This document shows positions 51,509 through 59,877 of a DNA stretch of 64,000 bases, piece after piece. Each line of letters opens with the position of its first letter. The stretch's first letter is position 1. The stretch is from Myxococcus eversor (GTDB taxonomy: Bacteria > Myxococcota > Myxococcia > Myxococcales > Myxococcaceae). Below the pieces are notes generated by a model. The model did no database searches. It was not told the origin of the DNA and saw only the letters and a list, made by a program, of their open reading frames with translations. The position numbers and the translations under genes were made by a program. The stretch lies in assembly GCF_010894455.1 (NCBI RefSeq), contig NZ_JAAIXY010000008.1, positions 186,001-250,000 on the forward strand, read 5' to 3'.

Positions 51509-52849
51509 TCAGGGTTCGGCCGCCCAGACCTCGACCTCGTGAGCCCGTGCCCGCGCGAGTCCGTCACCCACGACGACGGAGTAGGGTGGCCTCGCGGGCT
51601 CCAGCGCGCGCACCTCTGCGGGGAGTCGGGACAGCTCCCTCCGCGCGTGCTGACGGACCTCTTCCAGAGACGGAGACGCATCGGGCAGGCGCTGGCCCGC
51701 GCGCATCACCGGCCGCAGCAGCGGGCGCCCGCTCGCGACGTCTCCGCGCCGCACGAGCAAGTCCCTGCGCGCCACGCCGTCCTCGTCCTGGCGATACACC
51801 TGCTTGGCGCCGGGCAGCAGCGCCTTGCCCGCGGACAGCTTCACGCGGCCCTTGCCCGCGTACTCCACCAGCTTGTAGGCCATGTCCAGCGAGGGCGCGT
51901 CCGCGGACACGCCCATCGCCGTGCCCACGCCGAAGCCATCCAGCGGCGCGCCACGCGCGAGCAGCTTCGCCACCGAGTCCTCGTCCAGCCCGCCGCTCCC
52001 AATCAGTCGCACGCGCTCCAGGCCCGCCTCGTCCAACAGCTCGCGCGCCGCCAGCGACAGCGCCAGCAGGTCTCCTGAGTCCAACCGCAGCGCTCGCACG
52101 CGGAAGTCCTCACCCAGCTCGCGCGCCAGTCGAATCACGTGCTGCACGCCGCGCAGCGTGTCGTAGGTATCCACCAGCAACGTCGCGTCGGGGTAGACGC
52201 GGGTGAAGGCGCGGAACGCCTCCAGCTCATCGTCATGCGACTGCACGTAGCTGTGCGCCATCGTGCCCGACAGCGGAATCCCATACCGCATCCCCGCGAG
52301 CACGTTCGACGTGGACTCCACGCCCGCCAGATACGACGCGCGAGCGACCTTCAGCCCCGCGTCCGTTCCATGGATGCGCCGCAGGCCGAACTCCATCACC
52401 GGCCGTCCCGCCGCCGCCGTCACCACGCGCGAGGCCTTGGACGCCGCGAGCGTCTGGAGGTGCACGTGGTTGAGCAGGTACGTCTCCACCAACTGCGCCT
52501 CGGGCAGCGGCGCGCGCACCTCCAGCAAGGGCTCCTGACCAAAAACGGGAGTTCCCTCCGGCATCGCGTCCAAGTCGCCGCTGAACTTGAAGCGCTCCAG
52601 CCACCCGAGCAGCCGGTCCGAGAACCGCCCCTGTGAGGCCAGCCACTCCAGGTCCTCCGCGCGGAAGCGCAGCTGCTCCAGCGTGTGGAGCGCGTCCTCC
52701 AGGCCCGCCGCCAGCAGGTAGTTGCGCCGGGTCGGAAGCCCGCGGACGAAGAGGCTGAAGACCGCCTCGTCCCACTGGCCCTCGGCCAGATACGCCTCCG
52801 TCATCGTGAGCTGGTAGAGGTCCGTCAACAGCGCGGCCTCGGGCTCCAT
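51509..52849 (-). CDS. pncB: Nicotinate phosphoribosyltransferase
   Basis: Enzyme of 446 residues converting nicotinate and PRPP to nicotinate mononucleotide in NAD salvage (Preiss-Handler pathway). Signatures: LLTDLYQLTMTEAYLAEG at the N-terminus, EFGLRRIHGTDAG (about 153-165), GTMAHSYVQSHDDELEAF with the active-site His, VDTYDTLRGV, LDSGDLLALS and GVGTAMGVSADAPSLDMAYK. It fits the type 3/4 bacterial form. ATG at 52849 with AAGGAGG. Located after the thioredoxin gene on the same strand. It would use nicotinic acid made by a nicotinamidase, cf. the hydrolase at 13540. Confidence 0.95.
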   Translation of the reverse strand: MEPEAALLTDLYQLTMTEAYLAEGQWDEAVFSLFVRGLPTRRNYLLAAGLEDALHTLEQLRFRAEDLEWLASQGRFSDRLLGWLERFKFSGDLDAMPEGTPVFGQEPLLEVRAPLPEAQLVETYLLNHVHLQTLAASKASRVVTAAAGRPVMEFGLRRIHGTDAGLKVARASYLAGVESTSNVLAGMRYGIPLSGTMAHSYVQSHDDELEAFRAFTRVYPDATLLVDTYDTLRGVQHVIRLARELGEDFRVRALRLDSGDLLALSLAARELLDEAGLERVRLIGSGGLDEDSVAKLLARGAPLDGFGVGTAMGVSADAPSLDMAYKLVEYAGKGRVKLSAGKALLPGAKQVYRQDEDGVARRDLLVRRGDVASGRPLLRPVMRAGQRLPDASPSLEEVRQHARRELSRLPAEVRALEPARPPYSVVVGDGLARARAHEVEVWAAEP

Positions 52850-52902
52850 GGCCGGCCTCCTTCAATCAATGCGCGACATGCGCCGCGCGCTGGGTGCGGG
52901 AC

Positions 52903-53355
52903 TCAGGCCGTGGCGCCCGCTCCGGGTGGGCCCGCCGTCGCGCTCGACACCCACCGCTCCAGCTCCGGCCTGGGCAGCACACCGCTGCGCCGCGCCACCT
53001 CGCGCCCGCCAGAGAAGACGATGAACGTCGGAATGCCTTGCACGTTCAAGGCGCTCGCGGGACGCGGGTGCTGCTCCGTGTTCAGCTTGAGCACCAGCAG
53101 CCGGCCCGCCTGCGCGCGGCCCACCTCATCCAGGATGGGGCCCGCCACGCGACAGGGCGCGCACCACGGCGCCCACAAGTCGAGGAGGACGGGCACGGGA
53201 GAGCCGAGCACCGCGCGGTCCAGCGCCTCGCCGTCCACCTCCTGCGGCGCGCCCGACAAATCCAGGGCCTTGTGGCAGCGGCCACACTCCGGTGCCCCGG
53301 TAGGGCGGGGCTCTCGTACGCGGTTGAACGCACCACAGGCTGCACAGCGGAACAT
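52903..53355 (-). CDS. trxC: Thioredoxin 2 (TrxC type)
   Basis: Thioredoxin of 150 residues with the TrxC N-terminal zinc finger (CAACG at residues 4-8, CGRCH at about 24-28) and the active site WAPWCAPCR (about 61-69), then GIPTFIVFSGG with the cis-Pro. A disulfide reductase in the cytosol, often induced by oxidative stress. C-terminal Ala/Gly tail is longer than usual. GAGGAGG before the ATG at 53355. About 50 bases upstream of pncB on the same strand. Confidence 0.95.
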   Translation of the reverse strand: MFRCAACGAFNRVREPRPTGAPECGRCHKALDLSGAPQEVDGEALDRAVLGSPVPVLLDLWAPWCAPCRVAGPILDEVGRAQAGRLLVLKLNTEQHPRPASALNVQGIPTFIVFSGGREVARRSGVLPRPELERWVSSATAGPPGAGATA

Positions 53356-53615
53356 GACGCCTCCTCGGAGCCTCGTTCCGAAAAGGTAGGCCGTGTCGCC
53401 TCCGGAAGCGGCCCGCGCGACGTGCTTCTAACGACGCCCCCGCCTGGCCGCCAGCCCCCGGAGCGCCCGAGGCTTTTGCGTCCACTCCAAGACGTGTGCA
53501 GCTTTTGCGCGGTCCCTCCTCGCCTCGCTCCTCTTGCGCCCACGCATGGTGTGAGCGTTGCAATGGCGACCGACCGGACGCGGCGGGCACACGGCCCGTC
53601 GGCGGGAGAGCAGGC

Positions 53616-54635
53616 ATGCGGCTGGCCGTCTTCGACACCCATCGGTATGACCGGAGCGCGCTGGAGGATGCCAACGCGGAGTTCGGTCATGCGCTGACGT
53701 TCCTGGAGCCTCGACTGACGCTCCAGACGGCGCGGCTGGCGGAGGGCTTCCATGCGGTGTGCTCGTTCGTCAACGACCGCCTGGACGCGCCCACGCTGGA
53801 GATATTGCGGGCGGGGGGCGTGCGGCTCGTGGCCACGCGCTCCGCGGGCTACAACCACATCGACCTGGAGGCCGCGCGGCGCCTGGACGTGCGGGTGACG
53901 CGGGTGCCGGAGTACTCGCCGCACGCGGTGGCCGAGCATGCCGTGACGCTGGTGCTCTCCCTCAACCGCCACATCCCCCGAGCCTTCGCGCGCGTGCGCG
54001 ACTGGAACTTCTCGCTGGATGGGCTGGTGGGCTTCGACATGGCGGGCAAGACGGTGGGCGTGGTGGGCACGGGCCGCATCGGCCAGGTGGCCGCGCGCAT
54101 CTTCAAGGGCTTCGGCTGCGACGTCGTCTGCTTCGACGTCGCGCCGGACGAGGCGTTCGCCCGGGAGGTGGGCGCGCGCTACGTGTCGCTGGACGCGCTG
54201 TATTCGGCCTCGGACATCATCTCGCTCCATGTGCCGCTCACTCCGGGCACACGGCACATGGTGGACGCCAAGGCGCTGACGCGGATGAAGCGGGGCGTGT
54301 TGCTCATCAACACGGGCCGCGGCGCGCTCATCGACAGCCGCGCGCTCATCGATGCGCTCAAGTCCGGCCACATCGGCGCGGCGGGCCTGGACGTGTACGA
54401 GGAGGAGGAAGGCATCTTCTTCCAGGACCTCTCCGGACAGGTGCTCCAGGACGACGTGCTCGCGCGCCTGCTCACCTTTCCCAACGTGCTCGTCACCTCG
54501 CACCAGGCCTTCCTCACCCGCGAGGCCCTGGTGAGCATCGCCCGCACCACGCTGGCGAGCGTCCGGGCCTTCGAGCATGGCGAGCCCCTGGTGAACGAGG
54601 TGCGCGTCGAACAGGTGCGGCCCGCCGGAGCGTGA
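53616..54635 (+). CDS. D-2-hydroxyacid dehydrogenase (D-lactate dehydrogenase type)
   Basis: Protein of 339 residues. Substrate loop ATRSAGYNHIDLEAA with the catalytic Arg, NAD-binding VGVVGTGRIGQVAARIF (about 148-164), conserved INTGRGALIDSRALIDAL, LDVYEEEEG with the catalytic Glu, and TSHQAFLT with the catalytic His (about 295). It resembles fermentative LdhA enzymes that reduce pyruvate to D-lactate. ATG at 53616 after GGGAGAGCAGG. The universal stress gene follows 56 bases downstream. Confidence 0.9.
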   Translation: MRLAVFDTHRYDRSALEDANAEFGHALTFLEPRLTLQTARLAEGFHAVCSFVNDRLDAPTLEILRAGGVRLVATRSAGYNHIDLEAARRLDVRVTRVPEYSPHAVAEHAVTLVLSLNRHIPRAFARVRDWNFSLDGLVGFDMAGKTVGVVGTGRIGQVAARIFKGFGCDVVCFDVAPDEAFAREVGARYVSLDALYSASDIISLHVPLTPGTRHMVDAKALTRMKRGVLLINTGRGALIDSRALIDALKSGHIGAAGLDVYEEEEGIFFQDLSGQVLQDDVLARLLTFPNVLVTSHQAFLTREALVSIARTTLASVRAFEHGEPLVNEVRVEQVRPAGA

Positions 54636-54691
54636 GCCGCGTGTGCAGGGCGGATGGGCATGACGCCCGTCCGACTCGTGGAGGAACCGCC

Positions 54692-55984
54692 ATGTCCATC
54701 GTCTGCGCCACCAACTTCTCCGACGCCGCGCGCCGCGCCAGTGACTTCGCCGCCGAGCTGGCCCGGAAGGCGGACGTGCCGCTGTTCCTGGTGCACGTGC
54801 TCAACCCCAACTCCGCGCGCGCCTTCGGCAAGGCGCTGCACCAGGCGGCCGAGGCGGCGCTGGGAGACGAGGCCCGTCGACTGACGAAGTCGGGCGCCCG
54901 GGTGGAACAGGAGCTGCGCACCGGCGAGGCGGCGGTGGAGGTCGCGGAGGTGGCCCGGGAGCGCATGGCCACGCTGGTGGTGACGGCGCCTCCCACGCAG
55001 GAGGCGCCGTTCCTCGGCGTCGGTGGGACGGTGGACCGGCTGGCGCAGTCGCTGGACGCGCCGCTGCTCGCGGTCCGCGACGCGGAGGTGCTGGAGGCGT
55101 GGGTGCGGGGCAAACGTCCCCTGCGCGTGGTGCTCGGCGTGGACCGCTCGGTGCCCTTCGAGGCCGCGCGGGAGTGGGTGCGCGGCCTGCGCGCGTGGGG
55201 ACCGGTGGAAGTCGTCGGCGCGCGCGTGGTGTGGCCGGATGAGGAGTACCGCCGCCTGGGCTTGTCGCGCCCGCTGGAGCTGGCCGAGATGACGCCGGAG
55301 CTGCGCGCCGTGCTGGACCGGGAGACGGAGGCCTTGGTGGCACCGCTGGCCTTTGGAGGCGCGGCGGCGCGCACGGTGCTGGAGCCCTCGCTGGGGCGCA
55401 TCGCGGACCACCTGGTGGAGCTGGCCGAGCGGGAGCGCGCGGACCTGCTCGTGGTGGGGACGCATCACCGGCGCGCGCTCGGGAAGATGTGGAGCGTGTC
55501 CCACCATGCGCTGCGGCTGGCGCGGATGTCCGTGGCCTGCGTGTCCTCGCGCGCGGTGCCGACCGGCGTGGACGCGCCCCTGCCGTCGTTCCGCGACGTG
55601 CTGGTGGCCACCGACTTCTCGGAGACGGGCAACCGCGCGGTGGCGCACGCCTTCGGCCTGGTGGCGCCGGGCGGCACCGTGCACCTGCTCCATGTCGCGG
55701 AGGCGGGCCCGTCGGTGGAGACGGCGCAACGCAAGCTGGAGGCGCTGGTGCCTCGCGAGGCCGAGGCCACCGGACGTCACGCGCGGGTGGAGGTCATCGT
55801 CGACGGCAAGGACGTCGTGACGGCGCTGGCCCAGGCGGCGGAGCGACTCGCCGTGGATGCGCTCGTGCTCGGGACGCATGGACGCACGGGGCTGAAGCGC
55901 GCGGTGCTCGGCTCGGTGACGCAGGCCGTCCTCGCGCGCACCGAGCGGCCGGTGCTGCTGGTGCGTCCGCCCCTGGCCGGATGA
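54692..55984 (+). CDS. Universal stress protein with three tandem Usp domains
   Basis: Protein of 430 residues. Domains: Usp1 (about 1-128, SIVCATNFSDAARRA ... LAQSLDAPLLAVRD), Usp2 (about 140-290, LRVVLGVDRS ... LLVVGTHHRRALGKMWSV), Usp3 (about 303-427, DVLVATDFSETGNRA ... LGTHGRTGLKRAVLGSVTQA). Only the third keeps a clear ATP-binding GxxGx9GS(V)T pattern. Three-domain Usp proteins are unusual; they likely give resistance to energy stress or oxidants. GGAGG before the ATG at 54692. Together with the dehydrogenase it may serve low-oxygen survival. Confidence 0.9.
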   Translation: MSIVCATNFSDAARRASDFAAELARKADVPLFLVHVLNPNSARAFGKALHQAAEAALGDEARRLTKSGARVEQELRTGEAAVEVAEVARERMATLVVTAPPTQEAPFLGVGGTVDRLAQSLDAPLLAVRDAEVLEAWVRGKRPLRVVLGVDRSVPFEAAREWVRGLRAWGPVEVVGARVVWPDEEYRRLGLSRPLELAEMTPELRAVLDRETEALVAPLAFGGAAARTVLEPSLGRIADHLVELAERERADLLVVGTHHRRALGKMWSVSHHALRLARMSVACVSSRAVPTGVDAPLPSFRDVLVATDFSETGNRAVAHAFGLVAPGGTVHLLHVAEAGPSVETAQRKLEALVPREAEATGRHARVEVIVDGKDVVTALAQAAERLAVDALVLGTHGRTGLKRAVLGSVTQAVLARTERPVLLVRPPLAG

Positions 55985-56101
55985 CCCAGGGTGTCCAGTT
56001 CCGAAACGAGCCCCGGGTCACCTGATACATCGCCGCCCCGGGGGCCCCTCGCGGAGTGTTGACCCGTCGGTATCCCGGGCGTCCAGTGCTTTGGCGGGCC
56101 G

Positions 56102-56113
56102 CCAATGCATTGG
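56102..56113. promoter_or_regulatory. Palindrome upstream of sodB
   Basis: Perfect 12-bp palindrome CCAATGCATTGG about 72 bases before the sodB start. Possibly an operator of a redox or iron regulator; no known consensus was matched. Confidence 0.35.
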
Positions 56114-56184
56114 AGTCGAGCCCCTTTCGCGGGTAGGAGGGTGATAGTTCTCCGCATCCCTTTACCCTGGAAAGGACCCGACTC

Positions 56185-56769
56185 ATGGCCTTCACGCTGC
56201 CTGAACTTCCGTACCGCAAGGACGCGCTCGCCCCTCACATCAGCGAGGAGACGCTCGAGTATCACTACGGCAAGCACCACCAGGCGTACGTGACGAACCT
56301 GAACAAGCTGCTCGCCGGCAAGCCCGAGGAGAGCAAGTCCCTGGAGGAGATCATCCTCTCCAGCGACGGTGGCGTGTTCAACAACGCGGCGCAGGTCTGG
56401 AACCACACCTTCTACTGGCACTGCATGAAGCCGAGCGGTGGCGGGCAGCCGACGGGCGACCTGGCCGCGGCCATCACCCGTGACTTCGGCTCCTTCGACA
56501 AGTTCAAGGAGGAGTTCTCCCAGGCCGCCGCGACGCAGTTCGGCTCGGGCTGGGCGTGGCTGGTGCTGGACAAGGACAAGCTCGCCATCACCAAGACGGG
56601 CAACGCGGACCTGCCGATGAAGCACGGCCAGAAGGCGCTGCTCACCATCGACGTGTGGGAGCACGCGTACTACATCGACTTCCGCAACCAGCGTCCCAAG
56701 TACATCGAGACCTTCCTCACCAGCCTGGTCAACTGGGACTTCGTCGCCAAGAACCTCGCGGGGCGCTGA
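56185..56769 (+). CDS. sodB: Iron superoxide dismutase
   Basis: Enzyme of 194 residues that dismutates superoxide in the cytoplasm. Metal ligands: the N-terminal His in ETLEYHYGKHHQAYVTNLNK (about residue 27), WNHTFYWHCM (about 74), and the C-terminal DVWEHAYYIDFRNQR with Asp and His (about 157-161). AATQFGSGWAWLV fits the Fe-type. ATG at 56185 with GGAAAGGA upstream. A large nested hairpin follows its stop. Confidence 0.96.
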   Translation: MAFTLPELPYRKDALAPHISEETLEYHYGKHHQAYVTNLNKLLAGKPEESKSLEEIILSSDGGVFNNAAQVWNHTFYWHCMKPSGGGQPTGDLAAAITRDFGSFDKFKEEFSQAAATQFGSGWAWLVLDKDKLAITKTGNADLPMKHGQKALLTIDVWEHAYYIDFRNQRPKYIETFLTSLVNWDFVAKNLAGR

Positions 56770-56784
56770 GTCCTCGCAACCAGC

Positions 56785-56824
56785 GCCGCTTCATCCCGCT
56801 CGTGGGCGAGCACGGTGAAGCGGC
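56785..56824. terminator. Bidirectional terminator between sodB and outer-membrane protein gene
   Basis: Nested stem: outer arms GCCGCTTCA (56785-56793) and TGAAGCGGC (56816-56824), inner arms GCTCG (56798-56802) and CGAGC (56807-56811) around TGGG. It lies between the convergent stops of the two genes. Confidence 0.65.
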
Positions 56825-56844
56825 TCTGGGTGGGGCGGGCGTCG

Positions 56845-57516
56845 TCAGAAGGCGATGCCCGTCTGGATTTGGGGCGAGAAGCTGATGCCCGCGTCGCCCG
56901 GCGCTCCGGTGACGAAGAAGGGCAGGTCCAGCTCCACGAACCACTTCAGATGTTCGGTGATGGGGAAGCCCTTGATGATGATGGGGACGATGCCTCCGTT
57001 GAAGGGCACGCCCTCGCCCACCTGCATGGCCAGCCGCAGGCCGCCCTTGAACGCTCCGAAGTCGTAGATGACGCCCGGGTCCAGCACGAAGCTGGTGCTG
57101 ACGCTCGCCGGAGTGCCGTCGTCCTCGAACTGCCAGCGGCTGAAGGCGATGAACTCGAAGTCGAGGGCCCAGCGCTCGTTGAGGTGCAGGGTGATGCCCG
57201 GCGCGAGGCCCACGGTGAAGAAGTCCCCGAAGATGACGGTGGTGTCCTCGTCCGTGACGCTCAGGAAGGGAATCACCGCGGCCACGTGGCCACCCACGCG
57301 AGGCCCCATCATCGCCGCCGCGCCCGAACCACCCGTGGCGGCCGCCTCCCGCTTCGCCCGCTCCTCTTCCTTCTTCTTCTGCTTGTCCTTGTGGTGATGC
57401 CCCAGGGCCAGGGCCTCGTCCACGTCCGCTTTCGCGCTTCCCGGAGCGAACGCCGCGAGCGCCGCGCAGAGCCCACCCAGTCCCACTGTCCCCCTCCAAC
57501 TCAGCCCACCGCCCAT
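56845..57516 (-). CDS. Outer-membrane beta-barrel-like protein
   Basis: Protein of 223 residues with a signal peptide ending at about residue 30 (LCAALAAFAPGSAKA), a Lys/Glu-rich stretch (HHHKDKQKKKEEERAKREAA), then alternating hydrophobic strands (VIPFLSVTDEDTTVIFGDFF, FEFIAFSRWQF, SFVLDPGVIYDFGAFKGGLR) and a final aromatic-rich strand (ISFSPQIQTGIAF) with C-terminal Phe, typical of an outer-membrane barrel. Function unknown. ATG at 57516 with GGGGGAG upstream. Confidence 0.75.
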   Translation of the reverse strand: MGGGLSWRGTVGLGGLCAALAAFAPGSAKADVDEALALGHHHKDKQKKKEEERAKREAAATGGSGAAAMMGPRVGGHVAAVIPFLSVTDEDTTVIFGDFFTVGLAPGITLHLNERWALDFEFIAFSRWQFEDDGTPASVSTSFVLDPGVIYDFGAFKGGLRLAMQVGEGVPFNGGIVPIIIKGFPITEHLKWFVELDLPFFVTGAPGDAGISFSPQIQTGIAF

Positions 57517-57645
57517 GTCGCCGTTCTCCCCCGGGCGAAAGCGTCCGCCCCCTGTCTTGGCAGCCAGGAGGTTGGGGAGGCTCTCAAGTCAGGACAAGCC
57601 GGTTGCGACTCGGGGGCGAAGGGCCGTTGGATTCCGACGACGCGC

Positions 57646-58704
57646 TCAGGGCAGCTCGCAGTCGAGGAAGTCCTTCTCGAACACGGGGCCCAGGAGCATC
57701 CGCTTGCCGAAGACCGCGGCGGTGGCCGTGCCGGCCGTCTGGCTTCCGTCGTCCAGATACACCTCGGTGGCCTTCAGGTCCGCGCCCGTGCCCGTCACGC
57801 GCAGCACCTGTGCGGGCGCCCGGCTCTTGCCCGTCAGGTCGCCCGCATAGGAGGCGAAGTCGAGCATCTTGGGGTGGGAGGCAATCCAGAGGTTGCCGTC
57901 GGCATCCAGTTCGATGTTGTCCGGGCCGGACTTCAAATCCAGCGTGTTGAGCAGCGTCAGCGCGCCCGTCTCCAGGTTGCGCTCGTAGCTGCGCAGTGAG
58001 CGACCCACCGACTCCGCCAGGTACACGGTGCGCCCGTCCGCGGAGCGGTTGATGCCGTTGGCGTACTTCGTGTCCTGGATGACCTCCTGGAAGCGCTGGC
58101 CGTCGAAGTAGAGGACGTTGCCCAGGGCGAGTTGGAGGTAGTCCTCCAGCACCTGCCTCGCGCCCGGCGGGTAACCGTGGTCATTCGTCACGTAGAAGCG
58201 CTGCGCGTCCACGGCGACGACGTCGTTGGGGGACACGAGCAGCGCGTCGCTCAACGAGGCGCGGTGCACCAGCAGGCCGTCCTCGCCGACCTCGAAGCGC
58301 TCGATGCGCTGGCCTTCGGACCGGGAGTGGTTCACCACGAACAGCGTCTGCGCGCCGGACGACGGGTCCACGTGCAGGCCGATGCCGTGCGGATGGAAGT
58401 CGGGGGAGAAGCTTCCCGTCAGCAGCACCGGAGGCGTGGTGCCGGAGAGGTCATAGCGGTAGATGCCGCCGGGCACGGGGCGCCCCGCCAGCGTCGCGCG
58501 CCGGTCATCCGAGGAGACGTAGGCGTAGCCCAGGCTCGGGTGGAAGGTGATGTCCTCCGCGCCGGGCATGCCCGACACCGGCGTGCACTTGCCGGGCGCG
58601 TGGGGGGTGAGGTGCTTGAACTGTCCGGCGTCGGAGAGCGTCTTGAGGACGAGCCCTCCAAGCGCCACGAACAGCACACCCGCGATGATGAGGAGCTTCT
58701 TCAT
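57646..58704 (-). CDS. Paraoxonase/SMP-30-like calcium-dependent lactonase
   Basis: Protein of 352 residues anchored by an N-terminal membrane segment (LLIIAGVLFVALGGLVLKTL). The six-blade propeller keeps paraoxonase signatures: GAEDITFHPSLGYAYVSS with the calcium-binding Glu-Asp pair, PHGIGLHVDP with the His, SPNDVVAVDAQRFYVTNDHGY, YANGINRSADGRTVY and SGPDNIELDADGNLW. Paraoxonase-like enzymes hydrolyse lactones and aryl esters, which could degrade quorum-sensing lactones. The ATG at 58704 is used because the membrane segment starts there; the longer frame lacks a site. Confidence 0.85.
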   Translation of the reverse strand: MKKLLIIAGVLFVALGGLVLKTLSDAGQFKHLTPHAPGKCTPVSGMPGAEDITFHPSLGYAYVSSDDRRATLAGRPVPGGIYRYDLSGTTPPVLLTGSFSPDFHPHGIGLHVDPSSGAQTLFVVNHSRSEGQRIERFEVGEDGLLVHRASLSDALLVSPNDVVAVDAQRFYVTNDHGYPPGARQVLEDYLQLALGNVLYFDGQRFQEVIQDTKYANGINRSADGRTVYLAESVGRSLRSYERNLETGALTLLNTLDLKSGPDNIELDADGNLWIASHPKMLDFASYAGDLTGKSRAPAQVLRVTGTGADLKATEVYLDDGSQTAGTATAAVFGKRMLLGPVFEKDFLDCELP

Positions 58705-58901
58705 GGAGTCTGGAGCCTCGCCGGGAAAACGACGCGACGACGCTAGCAGGGTGCGAGGGGCGTCACATCTCCGGCTCATGACGCGGGCGGCCCGCGAGCC
58801 GACACGGCCGGCGCCAGGTGCCCTTCGGCGAGGACGTGACGGCGACAAGGCGACGTCCAAGGGACGTGGCGGACCGAGCCTTTCCCGCGCGGGCCTTCGG
58901 G

Positions 58902-59360
58902 CTACATCGTGAAGAGGGAGAGCAGGAAGGTGTTCGTGCCCGGCACGTGGAGCACCGTCCCGTGTTGGAGCGGAGGCCGGTAGAAGGCGGAGGCGTCATA
59001 GGCCCGGGCGCCCGCGAGGGACTTGCGCGTGGAGGCCGGCAGCCAGCCTCCGTCGTCCAGCGTGGGCGGTGCGAGGTCCGTGGGTTTCAGCGTGGCCAGG
59101 AGCGCCTGGGCCTCGGCCTCCGAGTACTCGAGGACGGCCAGCACTTCCCAATCGGTGGGGCCCATCCCCGGTGTTCCGCGAATGGCCTTTCGCCACTGGA
59201 CGGAAATGGGGCGACGGGGAAGGTTGACCACCTGCTCCAGGGACGCGAGGTCCGTGCCTGTCCTGGCGGGCTGGGTCGTGGGCGCGGGGCTCGAGTCCTT
59301 GCAACCGAGGCCACTCCATCCCAGGGCGAGGATTGCGACGAGGAGACGTGGCGTGGGCAT
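58902..59360 (-). CDS. Small lipoprotein, uncharacterised
   Basis: Protein of 152 residues with lipobox SGLGC (about 16-20) and a Thr/Pro linker. The mature domain (WRKAIRGTPGMGPTDWEVLA, YSEAEAQALLATLKP) has no recognised family. Probably periplasmic. ATG at 59360; the ribosome site is weak. Confidence 0.65.
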   Translation of the reverse strand: MPTPRLLVAILALGWSGLGCKDSSPAPTTQPARTGTDLASLEQVVNLPRRPISVQWRKAIRGTPGMGPTDWEVLAVLEYSEAEAQALLATLKPTDLAPPTLDDGGWLPASTRKSLAGARAYDASAFYRPPLQHGTVLHVPGTNTFLLSLFTM

Positions 59361-59406
59361 TCGGGAAGGGCGTCGACCTGGCATTCTCGGTGTCTTCCTC
59401 TACGGG

Positions 59407-59877
59407 TCAGGCTTCTTCGTCAGGGAGGAGCGTGCGGAGCAACTCGTCGTCAGGCCCGAGTGGACGCCAGCCGGCGGGGGGCGGATTCGCACGAAGAGCG
59501 GCCATGACTTGATCGGCTCGTTCCTCATACGAATCAGGAATGTAGGCCGACCATGAGCCAAGAGCCTTCCCAATCAGGAAGCGGGTTCCGTCATCCATCA
59601 CTGCTGGCCACCCGTGCGGGAGGTTCTGGGATAGCAGGCGCACGAGAACATCGCGGACAAACCGTGTGGTGCTCTTGCGCTGCTCTGCCTCGGCGAGCAG
59701 CCCCTTCAGTACCTGCACACCGGCGATGTCATCCTCGCCAAGCTCCTCGGCCAGCTCCACCAACGGGACGGCCGGGCGTGCTTCGGCAAAGGCCGTAAGC
59801 GAATCGTACCCACGCTCGCGGACACGCTCATACAGGCGGGCCTTCCAGTTCCCCTGCCATGAACGTCCGTCTGTCAT
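59407..59877 (-). CDS. Cognate immunity protein of SitA-like toxin (SitI-like)
   Basis: Protein of 156 residues, no signal peptide, helical and acidic (NWKARLYERVRERGYDSLTA, LAEELGEDDIAGVQVLKGLL). No independent domain recognised. It overlaps the toxin stop by four bases (ATGA), the standard toxin-immunity arrangement in SitBAI operons, so it most likely neutralises the upstream gene product in the cytoplasm. It ends 46 bases before an unrelated lipoprotein. Confidence 0.7.
   Translation of the reverse strand: MTDGRSWQGNWKARLYERVRERGYDSLTAFAEARPAVPLVELAEELGEDDIAGVQVLKGLLAEAEQRKSTTRFVRDVLVRLLSQNLPHGWPAVMDDGTRFLIGKALGSWSAYIPDSYEERADQVMAALRANPPPAGWRPLGPDDELLRTLLPDEEA

Noticed and set aside
52850-52902. 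Copy of the NUDIX operator upstream of pncB
   Set aside because: The trxC-pncB gap was read for GTGTC/GACAC arms and none was found.
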